Source: Onthophagus taurus (taxonomy: Eukaryota; Arthropoda; Insecta; Coleoptera; Scarabaeidae). From it: DNA of 64,000 nt. Positions 1-10,771 of this stretch are shown here, piece by piece. Position 1 is the first letter of the stretch; every line of letters starts with the position of its first letter. The translations under genes and the position numbers were made by a program. The stretch is from assembly GCF_036711975.1 (NCBI RefSeq), contig NC_091968.1:15872001-15936000 (forward strand). The letters are read 5' to 3'. The notes under the pieces are model-generated. The model did not search any database. It saw nothing but the letters and a program-made list of their open reading frames with translations, and was not told the DNA's origin.

Positions 1-310
1 TTTAATATTATTTTTAAATGACTTAATAAATTATCGATAGATGGCGCTCATGTTTTTTTTTTAAATTCAAATAAACATAGCAACATTTGTTTGTATTCAA
101 AAATTTTCTGAAGTGTCACTTTAAAAATCCTGTTTTTAAGATCAATTACGAAAATTTTGAAAAGTTTGACATGTTAGAATGTTACATATTAAAAAATTAT
201 TTGTTTTTAAATACCAAAAGTTATCTTCGTATTTAATTGTTAACTTTTTAGATTTTACCTACCGCCCCGTAACTTACAGGAAACTGTAAATTTAATTTCC
301 TCGACGACAC
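1..310. other. AT-rich noncoding flank
   Basis: This stretch precedes the first transposon. It is AT-rich, and I see no convincing coding potential or RNA gene in it. Confidence 0.5.
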
Positions 311-327
311 TATACCTTTTACAGTAT

Positions 328-590
328 GATTTCACACTTATGAAATATGATTTCACACTAGCGAAAACAGATTTCATACAAATGAAATTTGATTTCACAC
401 TAACGAAAACAGAATTCACACAAATGAAATTTGATTTCACACTAGCGAAAACAGATTTCATACAAATGAAATTTGATTTCACACTAACGAAAACAGAATT
501 CACACAAATAAAATTTGATTTCACACTAGCGAAAACAGATTTCATACAAATGAAATTTGATTTCAAACCAATGAAAACAGATTTCACAAT
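328..590 (+). repeat. 21-bp tandem array forming the left terminal repeat
   Basis: About twelve monomers of roughly 21 bp alternate between two types, and a higher-order period of 84 bp is visible. Every monomer contains a small dyad TTTC-N7-GAAA (for example TTTCACACTAGCGAAA). The array is the body of the left TIR of the IS630/Tc1 element. The open reading frames running through it are by-products of the repeat period, which is a multiple of three, and are not called as genes. Confidence 0.9.
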
Positions 591-731
591 TAATAATTAA
601 TAATTAGATATTGGTTTCATTAATATTTAAATAAATATTTGGCAAATATCATTTTTAATTTTGAATGAAAATTATTTGACATTTTGTGACAATCATAAAA
701 ATATATCATAAGTTTTGATTTTACATTTGCA

Positions 732-1790
732 ATGTCTCGTGTTAAATATAATAAAATATCAATTAGTGATAGAGAAAGAATTATAAAAGCACACGAAGAA
801 GGCAAAGATTGGCGAGCTACAGCTACAGCTTTAGGAGTGAACGTTCGTACTGCTTATGAATGGTTGAAAAAAGATCAATCACTTCCAAAAAAGAAAGGTG
901 GTAATGCTTCTTCCAAAAAGACCGCCGCAATTTCCGATGCATTGGTTAGATGGATTGAGGAAGATTCTACAATAACATTGAAAGGCTTATGTGATCATGT
1001 TAGCAATGAATTTCAAGTTAACGTTTGCCAAAACACAATGAAAAACTGGTTGGACGGGCAATTATTTTCACTTAAGGCACTAAGACCACAAATAGTAAAT
1101 ATGAATAATGAGGAAAACAAAGTCAAGCGTAAAGAGTATGTAAACCAAATATTACAAAGTCGAGCAAATGGTAGAACTCTTATTTGGATCGATGAAACAA
1201 ATTTTAATTTATATTGTCGGCGAAAAGAAGGTAGATCCAAAATAGGTCATAAAGCACACGTAATTCTTCCGGCTTGTAAAGGAAGCAATTTACATTGCAT
1301 TGGGGCAATGAGTGCGATGCGAATTATCTCATTTGAACATAGAAGAGGATCCTACAAAGCTCACGACTGTAAACAATGGCTGCGTCGCTTAATAGCAACT
1401 TGCACTGCGGATGGCATCGAGAAGCCAACATTTATTATTGATAATGCTCCTGTACATTCAAATCTTGAATCTGAACTTGAACCCGAAGAAGATATAGAAA
1501 TAGTACGCCTTGCTCCATATTCTTATTTACTAAATCCGATTGAGTTGTTATGGAGTAGTTTCAAATCTTCCGTAAAAGTGCAAATGCAAGAAAGAATGCA
1601 AGAAATATTGAATTACAGACGCGTTAATAATCAAGGGTTAACACTTCATGAATATAGAATGCGCATCTTAGAAGAAATTTCAGATAGAGCAATTCAAGAA
1701 GTTCAACAACAACACTTACTAAGATATTCGAATCATGTAGAACGTTATTATGCAGCAGCACTACAACAAGAAAACATTCAAGAAATATAA
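732..1790 (+). CDS. IS630/Tc1-like DDE transposase
   Basis: This 352-aa protein should catalyse cut-and-paste transposition of the element around it. Residues about 10-50 form an N-terminal helix-turn-helix (DRERI...WRATATALGV...TAYEWLK), followed by a second, winged-helix-like DNA-binding part to about residue 110. The catalytic triad is visible as D154 (IWIDETNFN), D237 (FIIDNAPVH) and E271 (LNPIELLW), with 33 residues between the second and third. The usual YSP before LNP reads YSY here. The length is normal for the family and there is no internal stop. The ATG at 732 follows an A/T-rich leader and opens directly into the HTH. This is the only gene in the element; the assignment is secure, the exact clade is not. 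Confidence 0.93.
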   Translation: MSRVKYNKISISDRERIIKAHEEGKDWRATATALGVNVRTAYEWLKKDQSLPKKKGGNASSKKTAAISDALVRWIEEDSTITLKGLCDHVSNEFQVNVCQNTMKNWLDGQLFSLKALRPQIVNMNNEENKVKRKEYVNQILQSRANGRTLIWIDETNFNLYCRRKEGRSKIGHKAHVILPACKGSNLHCIGAMSAMRIISFEHRRGSYKAHDCKQWLRRLIATCTADGIEKPTFIIDNAPVHSNLESELEPEEDIEIVRLAPYSYLLNPIELLWSSFKSSVKVQMQERMQEILNYRRVNNQGLTLHEYRMRILEEISDRAIQEVQQQHLLRYSNHVERYYAAALQQENIQEI

Positions 1791-1883
1791 TTAATAATTT
1801 ATTGGTTGCTATATAGATTGGTTGTTAAATTTAATTTAATAATTTTTTGTTATAAATAATGTTCTAATTAAATATTTAAATAC

Positions 1884-2147
1884 TGTGAAATCTGTTTTCA
1901 TTGGTTTGAAATAAAATTTCATTTGTATGAATTCTGTTTTCGTTAGTGTGAAATCATATTTCATTTGTATGAAATCTGTTTTCGTTAGTGAGAAATCAAA
2001 TTTCATTTGTATGAAATCTGTTTTCGTTAGTGTGAAATCAAATTTCATTTGCATGTAATCTGTTTTCGCTAGTGCGAAATCAAATTTCATTTGCATGTAA
2101 TCTGTTTTCGCTAGTGCGAAATCATATTTCATAAGTGTGAAATCATA
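1884..2147 (-). repeat. 21-bp tandem array forming the right terminal repeat
   Basis: This is the mirror image of the left array: the same roughly 21-bp TTTC-N7-GAAA monomers in inverted orientation, with some monomers carrying private changes (such as GCATGTAATC in place of GTATGAAATC). It forms the body of the right TIR. Confidence 0.9.
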
Positions 2148-2161
2148 CTGTAAAAGGTATA

Positions 2162-2627
2162 GATGGAAATTCTATAAAAAATGTTTATTTTTAGCTTTAT
2201 TCTAAAACAATAAGAAATAGACCTGTCGAACCCTATATTTTTGTAATCCGAAAAAAATAACTAATTTAATAAGCGAATAATCAGTGGTTGTTTCCATTTA
2301 AAAAAACGAAAATTCTCATGATATCTCAAAATCTAAAACCGAAAATTTTTTTTTGACTATGTCATGAAATTCTCTGTAAAAAAGTGTCCATATAATGTCG
2401 TAGTTATAATACTCCACCTATAATAATAACCAAGATAATTGCACTTATTGGTTTTACGATATTTTCAATTTTGGCCTCTAGGGGAAAAACAAAAGACGAT
2501 AGCGCTATGAGGTTTTCGGCATTAGCAGTTTCTCGAAAAACGAGATCATGACATGTAAGCTACTTTTTTTCTAACTCTTATAGTTTCCGAGTTAGCCTAT
2601 TCGGACATCGAATTTGAACCACCCTGT
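2162..2627. other. Noncoding repeat remnant ending in CACCCTGTA
   Basis: I see no coding sequence. The right edge reads GAACCACCCTGTACATA, which resembles the terminus of TA-flanked nonautonomous elements common in insects (compare the MITE at 28160-28431, ending CACCCTG next to TA). I cannot find the matching left end, so this may be a truncated MITE into which the Ginger element later inserted. Confidence 0.35.
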
Positions 2628-3791
2628 ACATATTGGAGGCAGATGACGAATTCGGCCCGTGGCCGATTTATTTAGACATATCGGCATATGTCTAAAGCAT
2701 ATCAGTTTGAACACGTCCGTTGACTTTAAATATGGAAAGTGAAAAATATTTAGTTGAAAAACAAATTTTTGAAACTAAGCGTTTTAAATGAATTGAAAAT
2801 AGTGGCGCTAAAAATTTTACCACCGTACTAACTGTTGAGCATTATTTAAGTATTTTAAATCAAGTAAAGAACAGCATGTCAAAGAAAGAGATGAAGGAAA
2901 AACTAAGTTGTCAAGATTGTAGGCGTTTGAATAGATTTGAAATTCTATGAATTGGTGATAAAGAGAAAATTATTGCAAAACGAAAGAATGATGATGTGGT
3001 TTCTATTAGGTATTATTGCGATGTTACGGAGGTACACGGCATTTTAGAAAAAGTTCATAAAGATACTGGCCATAAAAGAAGATTAGGAATGGAAAAAGAA
3101 ATTGCTAAGAAATATTGTAATATTCCCAGAAGTGTCATTGAAGAGTATTTGAAATTATGTGCTATGTGTCAATAAAGAAAAAATCGAAGCAGAAAGGATT
3201 AGTAGTAAAACCAATAATTTCTACAGGATTTAATAAAAGGGGACAAATTGATCTTATTGATATGCAAACAGAACCGGATGGCCCTTATAAGTTTATCATG
3301 AATTACCAAGACCACCTCACAAAATTTGTGTTTTTAAAACCTCTAAAAACTAAAAAGGCAGAAGAAGTAGCATATAACTTGATGGATATTTTTTGCATAG
3401 TCGGGGCACCTTGCTTGCTTCATAGGGATATGTTTCAAGCGAAAATAATTCATGGTAAACCACGTCATTCTCAAAGCCAAGGGTCCATCGAGAGAGCGAA
3501 CCAAGATGTAAGAGACATTTTAATTACTTGGATGCAGGAAAATGAGACAACTAAGTGGGCAGAAGGTCTAAGATTTGTGCAATTAAAAAAGAATAGATCA
3601 TTTCACCGAGGCATCCAACGTACTCCATACGAGGCTATGTTTGGCATCCCACTTGTTAATGGCTTAAAAGATTCAAATCTTCCGCTTGAAATTGTAGAGA
3701 AGTTACACGATGAGGACGACATTTATAGATTAGAAAGCAGTGTTGGTAGAAACATAGAACAGGTAGTATCTGAAAAATCAGATTCAGAATT

Positions 3792-6461
3792 GAAGGCCTT
3801 GCTGCAAAAAGGATGTATCTGTAATTTTGCCCAGTTTGAGTTATCTATGTAGCTGTATACTACTAAACATGCTTCATCATTTGGAACAAGAACGGCGTAT
3901 CTAACAACATTACACAGGAGATGGCAACCAAATATATATATATTACCATATACATATACATCCTTGAGTGCTTGGTGCAACATAGAGGTATTTATGCATT
4001 TAATGCACGTTGTTACTGTTAGAACGTAACCTAAAGCATTCCACAACGTGCATTGGTAGGTGAAGTGCTTATTCTGATAAAATGAGTAATTCTGAAAGCG
4101 ATTTGGAGCCATTTAGTGGTGATTCAAGCAACAACGGGGGTCATACGGGGAAGATGATAGTAGTGACGACGATATTCCTGATGTTTCGAAAAAGAGAAAA
4201 GCAAGAAATGAGAAAAGTTGGCAAAGAAATCTCAGAAAGAACTTGAAGGCAGAAGATAAAGCTCACACAAATTATAAGAATAAGCCCGTGCCCCCAAGAA
4301 CAACTAGAAGAGATTGTCAGTGTAAATATAAATGTTTTGAGAAAATCCCAGTCGAAAAACGTTTGATATTGATCGAAAATTTCAACAAAATGGGTGATAA
4401 AATGCGACAGGATATTTATCTCTGCGGACTGATAACAGCGGCTCCAATAAATACTAAAAGAAGCGCCGGAACTCGCAAAGGCTGTAGCTACAAATACGAG
4501 GTAAAAATCTTTTGTATGAATAATAATAAACTCAATCTTGTTTTACGGAAATATTACTCATATTAATAATAATAATGATTCTCATTCTTTTAGATTCGTA
4601 CTGGAACATTTCAATCTAGAGTGTGTAAAAAAGGATTCTGTGCTCTACATAGAATTTCACAGAACGGGTAGGAAAGGGTAGAACGTCTTGCAACTCATTT
4701 ATTTAAAAAAGAAGCTGTAACTGCCCCATTAGATAAAAGAGGCAAGCATAACAACAGGCCTAATACTGTGCCAGACGACATCTTGAAGCAAATAGATGAG
4801 CATGTCAAAAGTTTTCCACGTAGAACCTCTCACTACAGCAGAGCAAGTAATATTAAAAAATAATTATTTATCGCCAGAACTTAATATTAAGAAAATGCAC
4901 GAGTTATATCTGGAAAAATGGGAACCAGAAGTATTTAAGTACTGGTTTACAGCCGAAACGAATGACCACAAACCCAAAGTCAGCTATGATTTTATTTTCG
5001 TTTTATCAAAGCTAATTTTAATATAAGTTTTGCACATCCCAGGACTGATACCAGTAAGACTTGCGATAAGATAGACAATCAGTTAAAAGACAAAGCGTTG
5101 CTTTCAGATGAGGAAATAAAAGCACTGGAAACCGAACTGAAACTGCATCAGGCAAAAGCCAAGGTTTTTTTTGATGAACTTAAAAAGAAATCTGAATTGG
5201 CAAAAAATGAACCCATGTATGAATGTTTGTGTTTTGATCACCAGCAAAACGCTCCCCTGCCAAAAGTACCATCTAGTGATGCTTTTTATCTCAGACAACT
5301 TTGGATGTATAACTTTTGCATCCATTCATCAAAAACTGGAATGGCACATTTTTATATGTATGATGAAATTACGGCCCGTAAGACTCCAAATGAAACAATT
5401 AGCTTTTTGAACCATTATTTCGATAAAATTCTTAGAAAGGACGTCAAGATATTATACATATTTTCCGATAATTGCAGAGCACAAAACAAAAATAATGCTT
5501 TGATTCACTATTTATTATATACTTTGGTGAAAACTGGTCGATTTGAGAAAATCGAGCATAGATATCCCGAACCTGGCCACAGTTTTCTTCCATGTGACAG
5601 ATGTTTCGGAGTTGTGGAAAAACATGTTAGAAAAATTGAGCGCGTCTATTTACCAGTCGAATACATGAAACATTATAAAAATAGCAGCCCTAAACATTTT
5701 CAGGTTGTTCCTGTAACACAGAATATGATTTTCAACTTCCGTGATTTTTTGAGTGGTTATTTTAAAAAAACAATAAAAAACAAGGAGAAAGAAAATTTTA
5801 CCATATCTAAGTACAAAGTAATTGAATACTCTAAGGAACATGTGGATGAAATCAGATGTTGTAAACAGATAAACTTTATTCTGTTTTCTTCGTTTGTTAT
5901 CCAAAGAAATCTTAAAGAAGCACCCGTCTTAACTAACATACCTATCCTGTACGATAGGCCACTTCCAGTAAAGAAGAAAAAGTATGATAATGTCATGATT
6001 CTGGCAAATGAATATGTTCCTCTGGCTGATATTGAGTATTACCGCAAACTGATATCTGATCAACAACTAAACGTTGAAGAAACGGATTTCACCGATGGTG
6101 CCGAAGATATATCAGAATAACATGTTTCAATTTATTATAAATGATGTCTTTCTTGTATCATGTAATATATTTTGTATATTTTGTATGTGTTTGTTTATAA
6201 AAAATATATTTTGTTAAATGTCATAGTTTATTTCATTGTTGAAGCCAAAAAGGATGTATCTGCAGACAAAAAGATTTTTTCTTGCAAAAAGTATCAGTGA
6301 TATTGTTATTTAATCTCTTCTAATATACTGCAAATACCTAACACATCCGTCGTCTATTATTCTGTGATTCTATCTTAATGTCCTACAAAGTTATTCAGTT
6401 TTTATTGCTTCCTGAAAACTTTTAAAAATGACAGATACATCCTTTTTGTAGCAGAGCCCTC
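3792..6461 (+). mobile_element. 4-bp-TSD DDD transposon A (Sola-like candidate) nested in Ginger copy 1
   Basis: The ends are imperfect inverted repeats of about 30 bp. The left begins GAAGGCCTTGCTGCAAAAAG and the right, reversed, begins GAGGGCTCTGCTACAAAAAG; both continue GATGTATCTG. AATT lies at 3788-3791 and 6462-6465, and removing the element plus one AATT restores the Ginger sequence seen in the duplicated copies, which proves a 4-bp target duplication. An extra internal copy of AAAAAGGATGTATCTG lies near 6249. The single gene encodes a DDD-type transposase relic. Sola transposons have 4-bp duplications and a DDD triad, so I offer that name as a candidate only. Confidence 0.82.
4082..6120 (+). 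pseudogene. DDD-type transposase (DUF7869-like) pseudogene, lineage A
   Basis: The gene is recognisable from an acidic/basic N-terminus at 4082 to a stop at 6120. The first exon ends at the donor after 4500, and the second begins after the acceptor at 4592. A Cys motif (HPRTDTSKTC) precedes the catalytic part. The largest open piece (5098-6120, 340 aa) holds all three candidate catalytic Asps: D47 in CFDHQQ, D124 in FSDNCRAQNKN and D167 in GHSFLPCDRCF, a 77/43 spacing shared with the other members in this window. Frame changes or stops occur near 4145, 4668, 4800 and 5015, so this copy is not functional. It is the only gene inside element A. The function is inferred from the element ends and the triad. 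Confidence 0.75.
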
Positions 6462-7486
6462 AATTTCAAAACAGTGATGGAGGAAATGAAAAAGATGTAT
6501 AAGAAAGCTTTCCCATAAATTATTCCAAAAATGATGATGTTGAGGAAGAATTGTTGAGGTAACCTAAAAAAAAACGCAGAGAATTTACATTGCTTATTAT
6601 TATTATATGTTTCATTTTAGGAACAACGAAATCCGATTAAAATCAGTAAATCAACATCGATCTCATAGTATTGCATGTTTAAAAAACCAAGCAACAGAAA
6701 TGTTACAGCAAAGTTATTCCAAATTCCCAAAAATTGAAATTGGGCAGAACGTTTTAGTTAATATTCCTGATGTCGACAGAGGACGCTTAGCTCCTCGTAA
6801 CATTTTGGCTGTTGTATTGTCCGAGAAAGATGATTTATACCAACTTGGTACATCAACTGGCGTCTTGGAAAAACTATATGCAAGGAATGATTTAAACGGT
6901 AATAAGGTTTTTCTTTTCAGCCTTCTCAAACGAACTCATTGACATCTTCAGATGTACCCATCGAAAATAAACTCAGTTTGCGAACGGTGGCGGCAAAAGA
7001 ATCAAATTCTTCCCAGGTGTTTGTAAGATGCAACTGTCGTAAACAGTGCAGTAATAAAAAGTGTAAATGCTTATTAAAGAACTTGAAATGTAACAGTAAA
7101 TGTCATTCAAGTACTTCATGTCGCAATAAGTAATAAAATAAATATTATGTTAGTTCCTACATTGCATTTGTTTCTCATATGACCAAAGCAACAATTAACA
7201 TTTCGGGATATGTTTAACAGCTAAAAACAGTAAAACGTACTAATAAACACACTGCACGTAAGTGATGTCCCTCATAAACATCCCAAAGGAGGTTATGTGT
7301 AGTTCCGATCGGATCGGCGCATTGTGCAAATGTACATATCGGGACGTGTTCAAACTGATATGATCAGATCCCGATTGTATCATTTTTTCGTCATGTGACC
7401 TAACAGGTTTAGACATATGCCGATATGTTTAAATAAATCGGCCACGGGCCAAATTCGTCATCTGCCTCCAACATATCGTCCCCTTT

Positions 7487-7674
7487 CTCACGTAGTGACG
7501 TATCTAGCAAAAAATGAAAAAATGAGATATACCGGCAGTAAGTAAGTTTAAAGCGTCCACACCATCTCACGTAGTGGCGTATCTGAATTCCCAACACAAT
7601 ACTAGGAATTCGTTAATCTTGTACTGTCGTATGTGTTAATATTTTTTAATTTTTTCTCACATACTGACGTATGT
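7487..7674 (+). repeat. Three spaced copies of a CTCACGTAGTGACGTATCT box
   Basis: Near-copies begin at 7487, 7566 and 7656, spaced 79 and 90 bp, all in the same orientation, with a partial inverted relative at about 7681-7700. They lie just upstream of the spliced gene starting at 7820. They may be subterminal transposase-binding repeats or promoter elements; I cannot tell which. The rest of 7477-7819 shows no coding sequence. Confidence 0.6.
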
Positions 7675-7819
7675 CAGTTACGACGGTATGTGTGAATCTA
7701 GCATGCTTAATTGGCCAACAGCATAAATATGGCGTATCTGTCATACGATTGTTGATATTGTGTTCACGGTGTAATTTGCGCTCATATTGTGCTCTGTTTT
7801 TTGATAATAAAATTAAAAA

Positions 7820-10140
7820 ATGGATGTACTTGTACAGTGGCGAGACAATAGTAAAAATGTGGTTGCTGCTAATGAATTACAAACCGTAAACTGTAAAAAT
7901 TTAACAGTGGGATGTTCGGTGAAGATGTGTTACGTTAAAAAGTGGTATTACGGGAAAGTTCTGGACATTCAGACGGTCTCCTCTGAGGATTCACATAGTT
8001 TTGATTCAGAAGATGATGTACCACTAGCTAATCTAAAGCAAACACAAAATACAATAAATTTAAAAGAGACTGAAAGGACTAACCCAATCGATAGCTGCGA
8101 TGATATCAGTGAATTTCCTATATATGATTCTGATGATGACCCTCCATTTGGAATCTGTGAAGCTCACAAATGCACAGCAGAAGTTTTTGCGGCATGCCAT
8201 CGATGCGAAGTTCTTTTGTGTTTCCGTCATTTTATTGAGGAGAGAGATTCTTGTGAGCATGGCAAAGAGCAAAAATGTATCCAAGAGGAATTTGTAGTTG
8301 AAGGAGAGGATAGAGAAGAGGTTACACCTCGAACTCAACGAAGTAATGCGCAAAAATTTGCTAAAAAACAGAGGAATTTAGGTATATCTTGAAAAACAAT
8401 ATTACCGGTATATCACTAGTACCTTCTTAAATTTCTTTCTCAGGTAAGGAGTACATCAGCTCTACTACAAAGAAAATAGTTTCTGCTAGAACCATGAAAA
8501 CACGGTGTGACAGTGTAGTATGTAAAGCAAAGGGTAAGGAGTGTTGCGAAATTAGTGAAGAACAGAGAAAATGCATATTCACTGATTTTTTTGCACTTGG
8601 TAACCTTCACCTACAGCGTGAATTTCTAATAAGACATATTAAGGTCTCAAATAAGTTTCGAACAACAACGAAAAATGAATCACGTAGAAAATATACCTTG
8701 AAATACGCACTGAGCATGGATAAGAAGCCTCACGTTGTCTGCAAAAAAATGTTCTTAAGTACCCTAGGCATATCTGAAAGAATGTGCAGAACAGCCCTGA
8801 ATAAAGTAACCGACACTGGTGTTTTAGAAAACGAAAAACGAGGAGGAAGGCAAAGACAACGTGAACATAAAATAAAAGAATCTAAAATGCTAATTGAGAT
8901 TAAACAGCAAATAGACAAATTTCCACGGATGGAGTCACATTTCTGTAGGGCGAAGACATCAAAATTATATCTTCACCCAGACTTAAGTTTGAGTCAAATG
9001 TACACCTTCTTTGTGGAAGAATTAGAAAAACTGGGACGAAACCATGGAGTACCTAGTTATGCTACTTATCGAAGAGTCTTCAAACAACAAAATTTATCGT
9101 TTAGTAGCCCTAAAAAAGACCAATGTTCATTATGTTTTACTTTTCACGAGGGTGATGAAAGTGTGAAAGAGAATCTGAGAGAAAGGTATAATCTTCATAC
9201 TGCAGAAAAAACAGCCGTTCGTGCAAAGAAAGCAGTATGTAAATCTGAAGCTCAAGAAAATCCGTACATTTTATGTGCTGTTTTCGACCTTCAACAAGTT
9301 ATATACGTCCCCATATCCAAAGAAAGTGCCATATTTTATAAAAGCCGCTTATCGACATTTAATTTTACTGTTTATAATATTGCAAATAAAGACTGTAATT
9401 GTTTTTTTTTGGATGAAACAGCTAGTAGAAGGGGTTCTTCGGAAATCGCTACTTGCATTTTCAAGACTTTAGAAGAATACAGTGAAAAACAAAAAATAGT
9501 GAAAGCGAACCTTTTCTCTGATGGGTGTTATGGGCAAAATAAAAACTCTATAATTGCAGCAATGCTGATGTACGCAGTTAACAAATTTTCAGCGTTGACC
9601 GAAATTACTCTAAGCTATTTCGAAACTAACCATGGTCAGAACGAAGGCGATTCTGCTCATAGTGCAATCTCTAAGGCTATTGCCACAGCTGGCAGTATAT
9701 TTATGCCTTCACAGTTACACCCAGTGATTCGGTTAGCACAAAAAAAGTCTCCTTATAACGTCATTCCAATGACATACAAAGATTTCAAGGATTTCAAAGC
9801 TCTTTCGAAAGAAATTCGAATATTAAATGTGAAAATATCCGAATCTGGTAAATGCATAAAATGGACTGATATTAAGAAGATTCAAGTGCGAAAAACTGAA
9901 CCTGATAAGTTGTTTCTTAAAACTAGTCATCTTGAGAATACTTACGACTGCATTCGTCTCAAACGTTTACTCAAGAACCCTTTGGATTTCCCTGTCGCTG
10001 CTTTGAATAAACACCCAATAAATATTTCAAGAAAGAAATTTGATGATCTTGTTTCGTTATGTAGAGGAAACCATCCAGTTGTTCGCATTCCAGAATGTCA
10101 ACAATTTATTTTTAATTTACCTCATGAAAAAAATAATTGA
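7820..10140 (+). CDS. DDD-type transposase-like protein, lineage B (two exons, intact)
   Basis: Exon 1 is 7820-8381, the intron 8382-8443 (GTATAT...TTTCTCAG), and exon 2 8444-10140; the phase-1 junction rebuilds a glycine codon and gives a 752-aa product. Exon 1 starts MDVLVQWRDN, has an acidic middle and a Cys/His cluster (CEAHKC...CHRC...CFRHF). Exon 2 carries NLSF followed by KKDQCSLC. The candidate triad, numbered from the ATG at 8494, is D265 (VFDLQQ), D343 (FSDGCYGQNKN) and D386 (NHGQNEGDSAH), spaced 78/43. I found no stop or frameshift and no clear terminal repeats. It could be a recently active transposase or a domesticated gene. This is the best-preserved member of its group in the window. 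Confidence 0.8.
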
Positions 10141-10771
10141 GGAGTTGGAAATTGATCAATTTGTTCGTCAACATTGCGCGTTCTTACAGTCTTATTTTTT
10201 TTTTTAAAGAGTTTACCTTTTATTATTGTTTTTTTTTAAATATTACTGATCGTTATGAATTTTTTTTTTGTTGTTGAATTGTGTTTATTTCTTTCATTAT
10301 ATCGAGCATTACCTTGAATTTTTTTTTGTATTTTATGAATAAGTTTTTCCTCAACCTACCTTAAGTAACCAAGGACAGTAGAATTTAACAGGACTGCTAC
10401 ATCTATTGTTGTGACAACCTGCCCGCAAACTACGTCACACCATTTGCCACGCCCAGCTGTTGTTGTGGTTTTACTGTGTATTTTTAGAGGTTATATCGTA
10501 GACGTATTCATATTATTTTTGAAGTTTTATGTTTTTAGATGCATTAATGTCCCTTTAAGGTGGCTTATGTTTCATTGACTACTTTGATGACTTTGACTAC
10601 TTTGATGAATCACATAAGTCAAGAACATAAGTGATATCAAATACACCATACACAGTAAAGATTTACACTTCAATTTTAATAAGTGTAATTATATAATTTA
10701 TACGTAATCAATTTCATTTGTAAGTTAAAAAAAACGTTTTAAAATTTTTAAATATTTTTATTATTTAACTT
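10141..10771. other. Noncoding, poly(T)-rich 3' flank
   Basis: Several long T runs lie just after the upstream gene. A short near-perfect duplication of TTGACTACTTTGATGA occurs around 10575-10607. I see no gene, and no terminal repeat that would close the preceding or open the following element. Confidence 0.4.

Larger units (their letters stand above)
313..2159 (+). mobile_element. IS630/Tc1-superfamily transposon with minisatellite terminal inverted repeats
   Basis: The element starts TACCTTTTACAGTATGATTT and ends with the reverse complement of the same sequence. Both ends are flanked by a TA dinucleotide (311-312 and 2160-2161), the standard target-site duplication of Tc1/mariner/IS630 transposons. 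Each terminal repeat is about 270 bp long and consists largely of a tandem array of about 21-bp monomers, in inverted orientation at the two ends. A single complete transposase ORF lies between them. The ends agree closely and the ORF is open, so the copy looks young and possibly still autonomous; activity itself is inference. Confidence 0.9.
2732..7133 (+). pseudogene. Ginger integrase/KRBA2-like transposase pseudogene
   Basis: This codes for fragments of a retroviral-type integrase similar to the proteins annotated in animals as KRAB-A domain-containing protein 2-like. An N-terminal zinc-binding-like region (HKDTGHK...CAMC) is followed by the core with the first catalytic Asp in RGQIDLIDMQ, the Glu in SQGSIERANQD, and a C-terminal Cys-rich tail at 7021-7130 (CNCRKQCSNKKCKC). 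The copy is dead. There are stops in the N-terminal part (for example near 2790, 2949 and 3174), and comparison with the duplicated copies shows about 50 bases deleted at 3427, removing the HSDNG segment with the second catalytic Asp. The frame is also split by the 2.7-kb insertion at 3792. Confidence 0.85.
2634..7470 (+). mobile_element. Ginger (integrase-type) DNA transposon, copy 1
   Basis: The left end reads TGGAGGCAGATGACGAATTC and the right end is its near-perfect reverse complement, followed by a shared palindromic segment (GACATATSGGCATATGTC). ACATAT flanks both ends (2628-2633 and 7471-7476), consistent with a 6-bp target duplication, although copy 2 is also followed by ACATAT, so a target preference or a longer terminus cannot be excluded. 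The right subterminal region extends the inverted repeat to roughly 270 bp when compared with copy 2; in copy 1 the left arm has lost much of this. The element carries a retroviral-type integrase gene (broken) and has itself been interrupted by another transposon at 3792-6461. Confidence 0.8.

Noticed and set aside
255-600. Open frames on both strands through the 21-bp array (also 1836-2132)
   Set aside because: They arise because the repeat period is a multiple of three; the translations are only the repeat and lie in the TIRs.
10141-10771. Terminal repeats closing the intact lineage B gene
   Set aside because: I compared the 5' boxes with the 3' flank and found only a short ACTACGTCAC resemblance near 10430, too weak to call an end.
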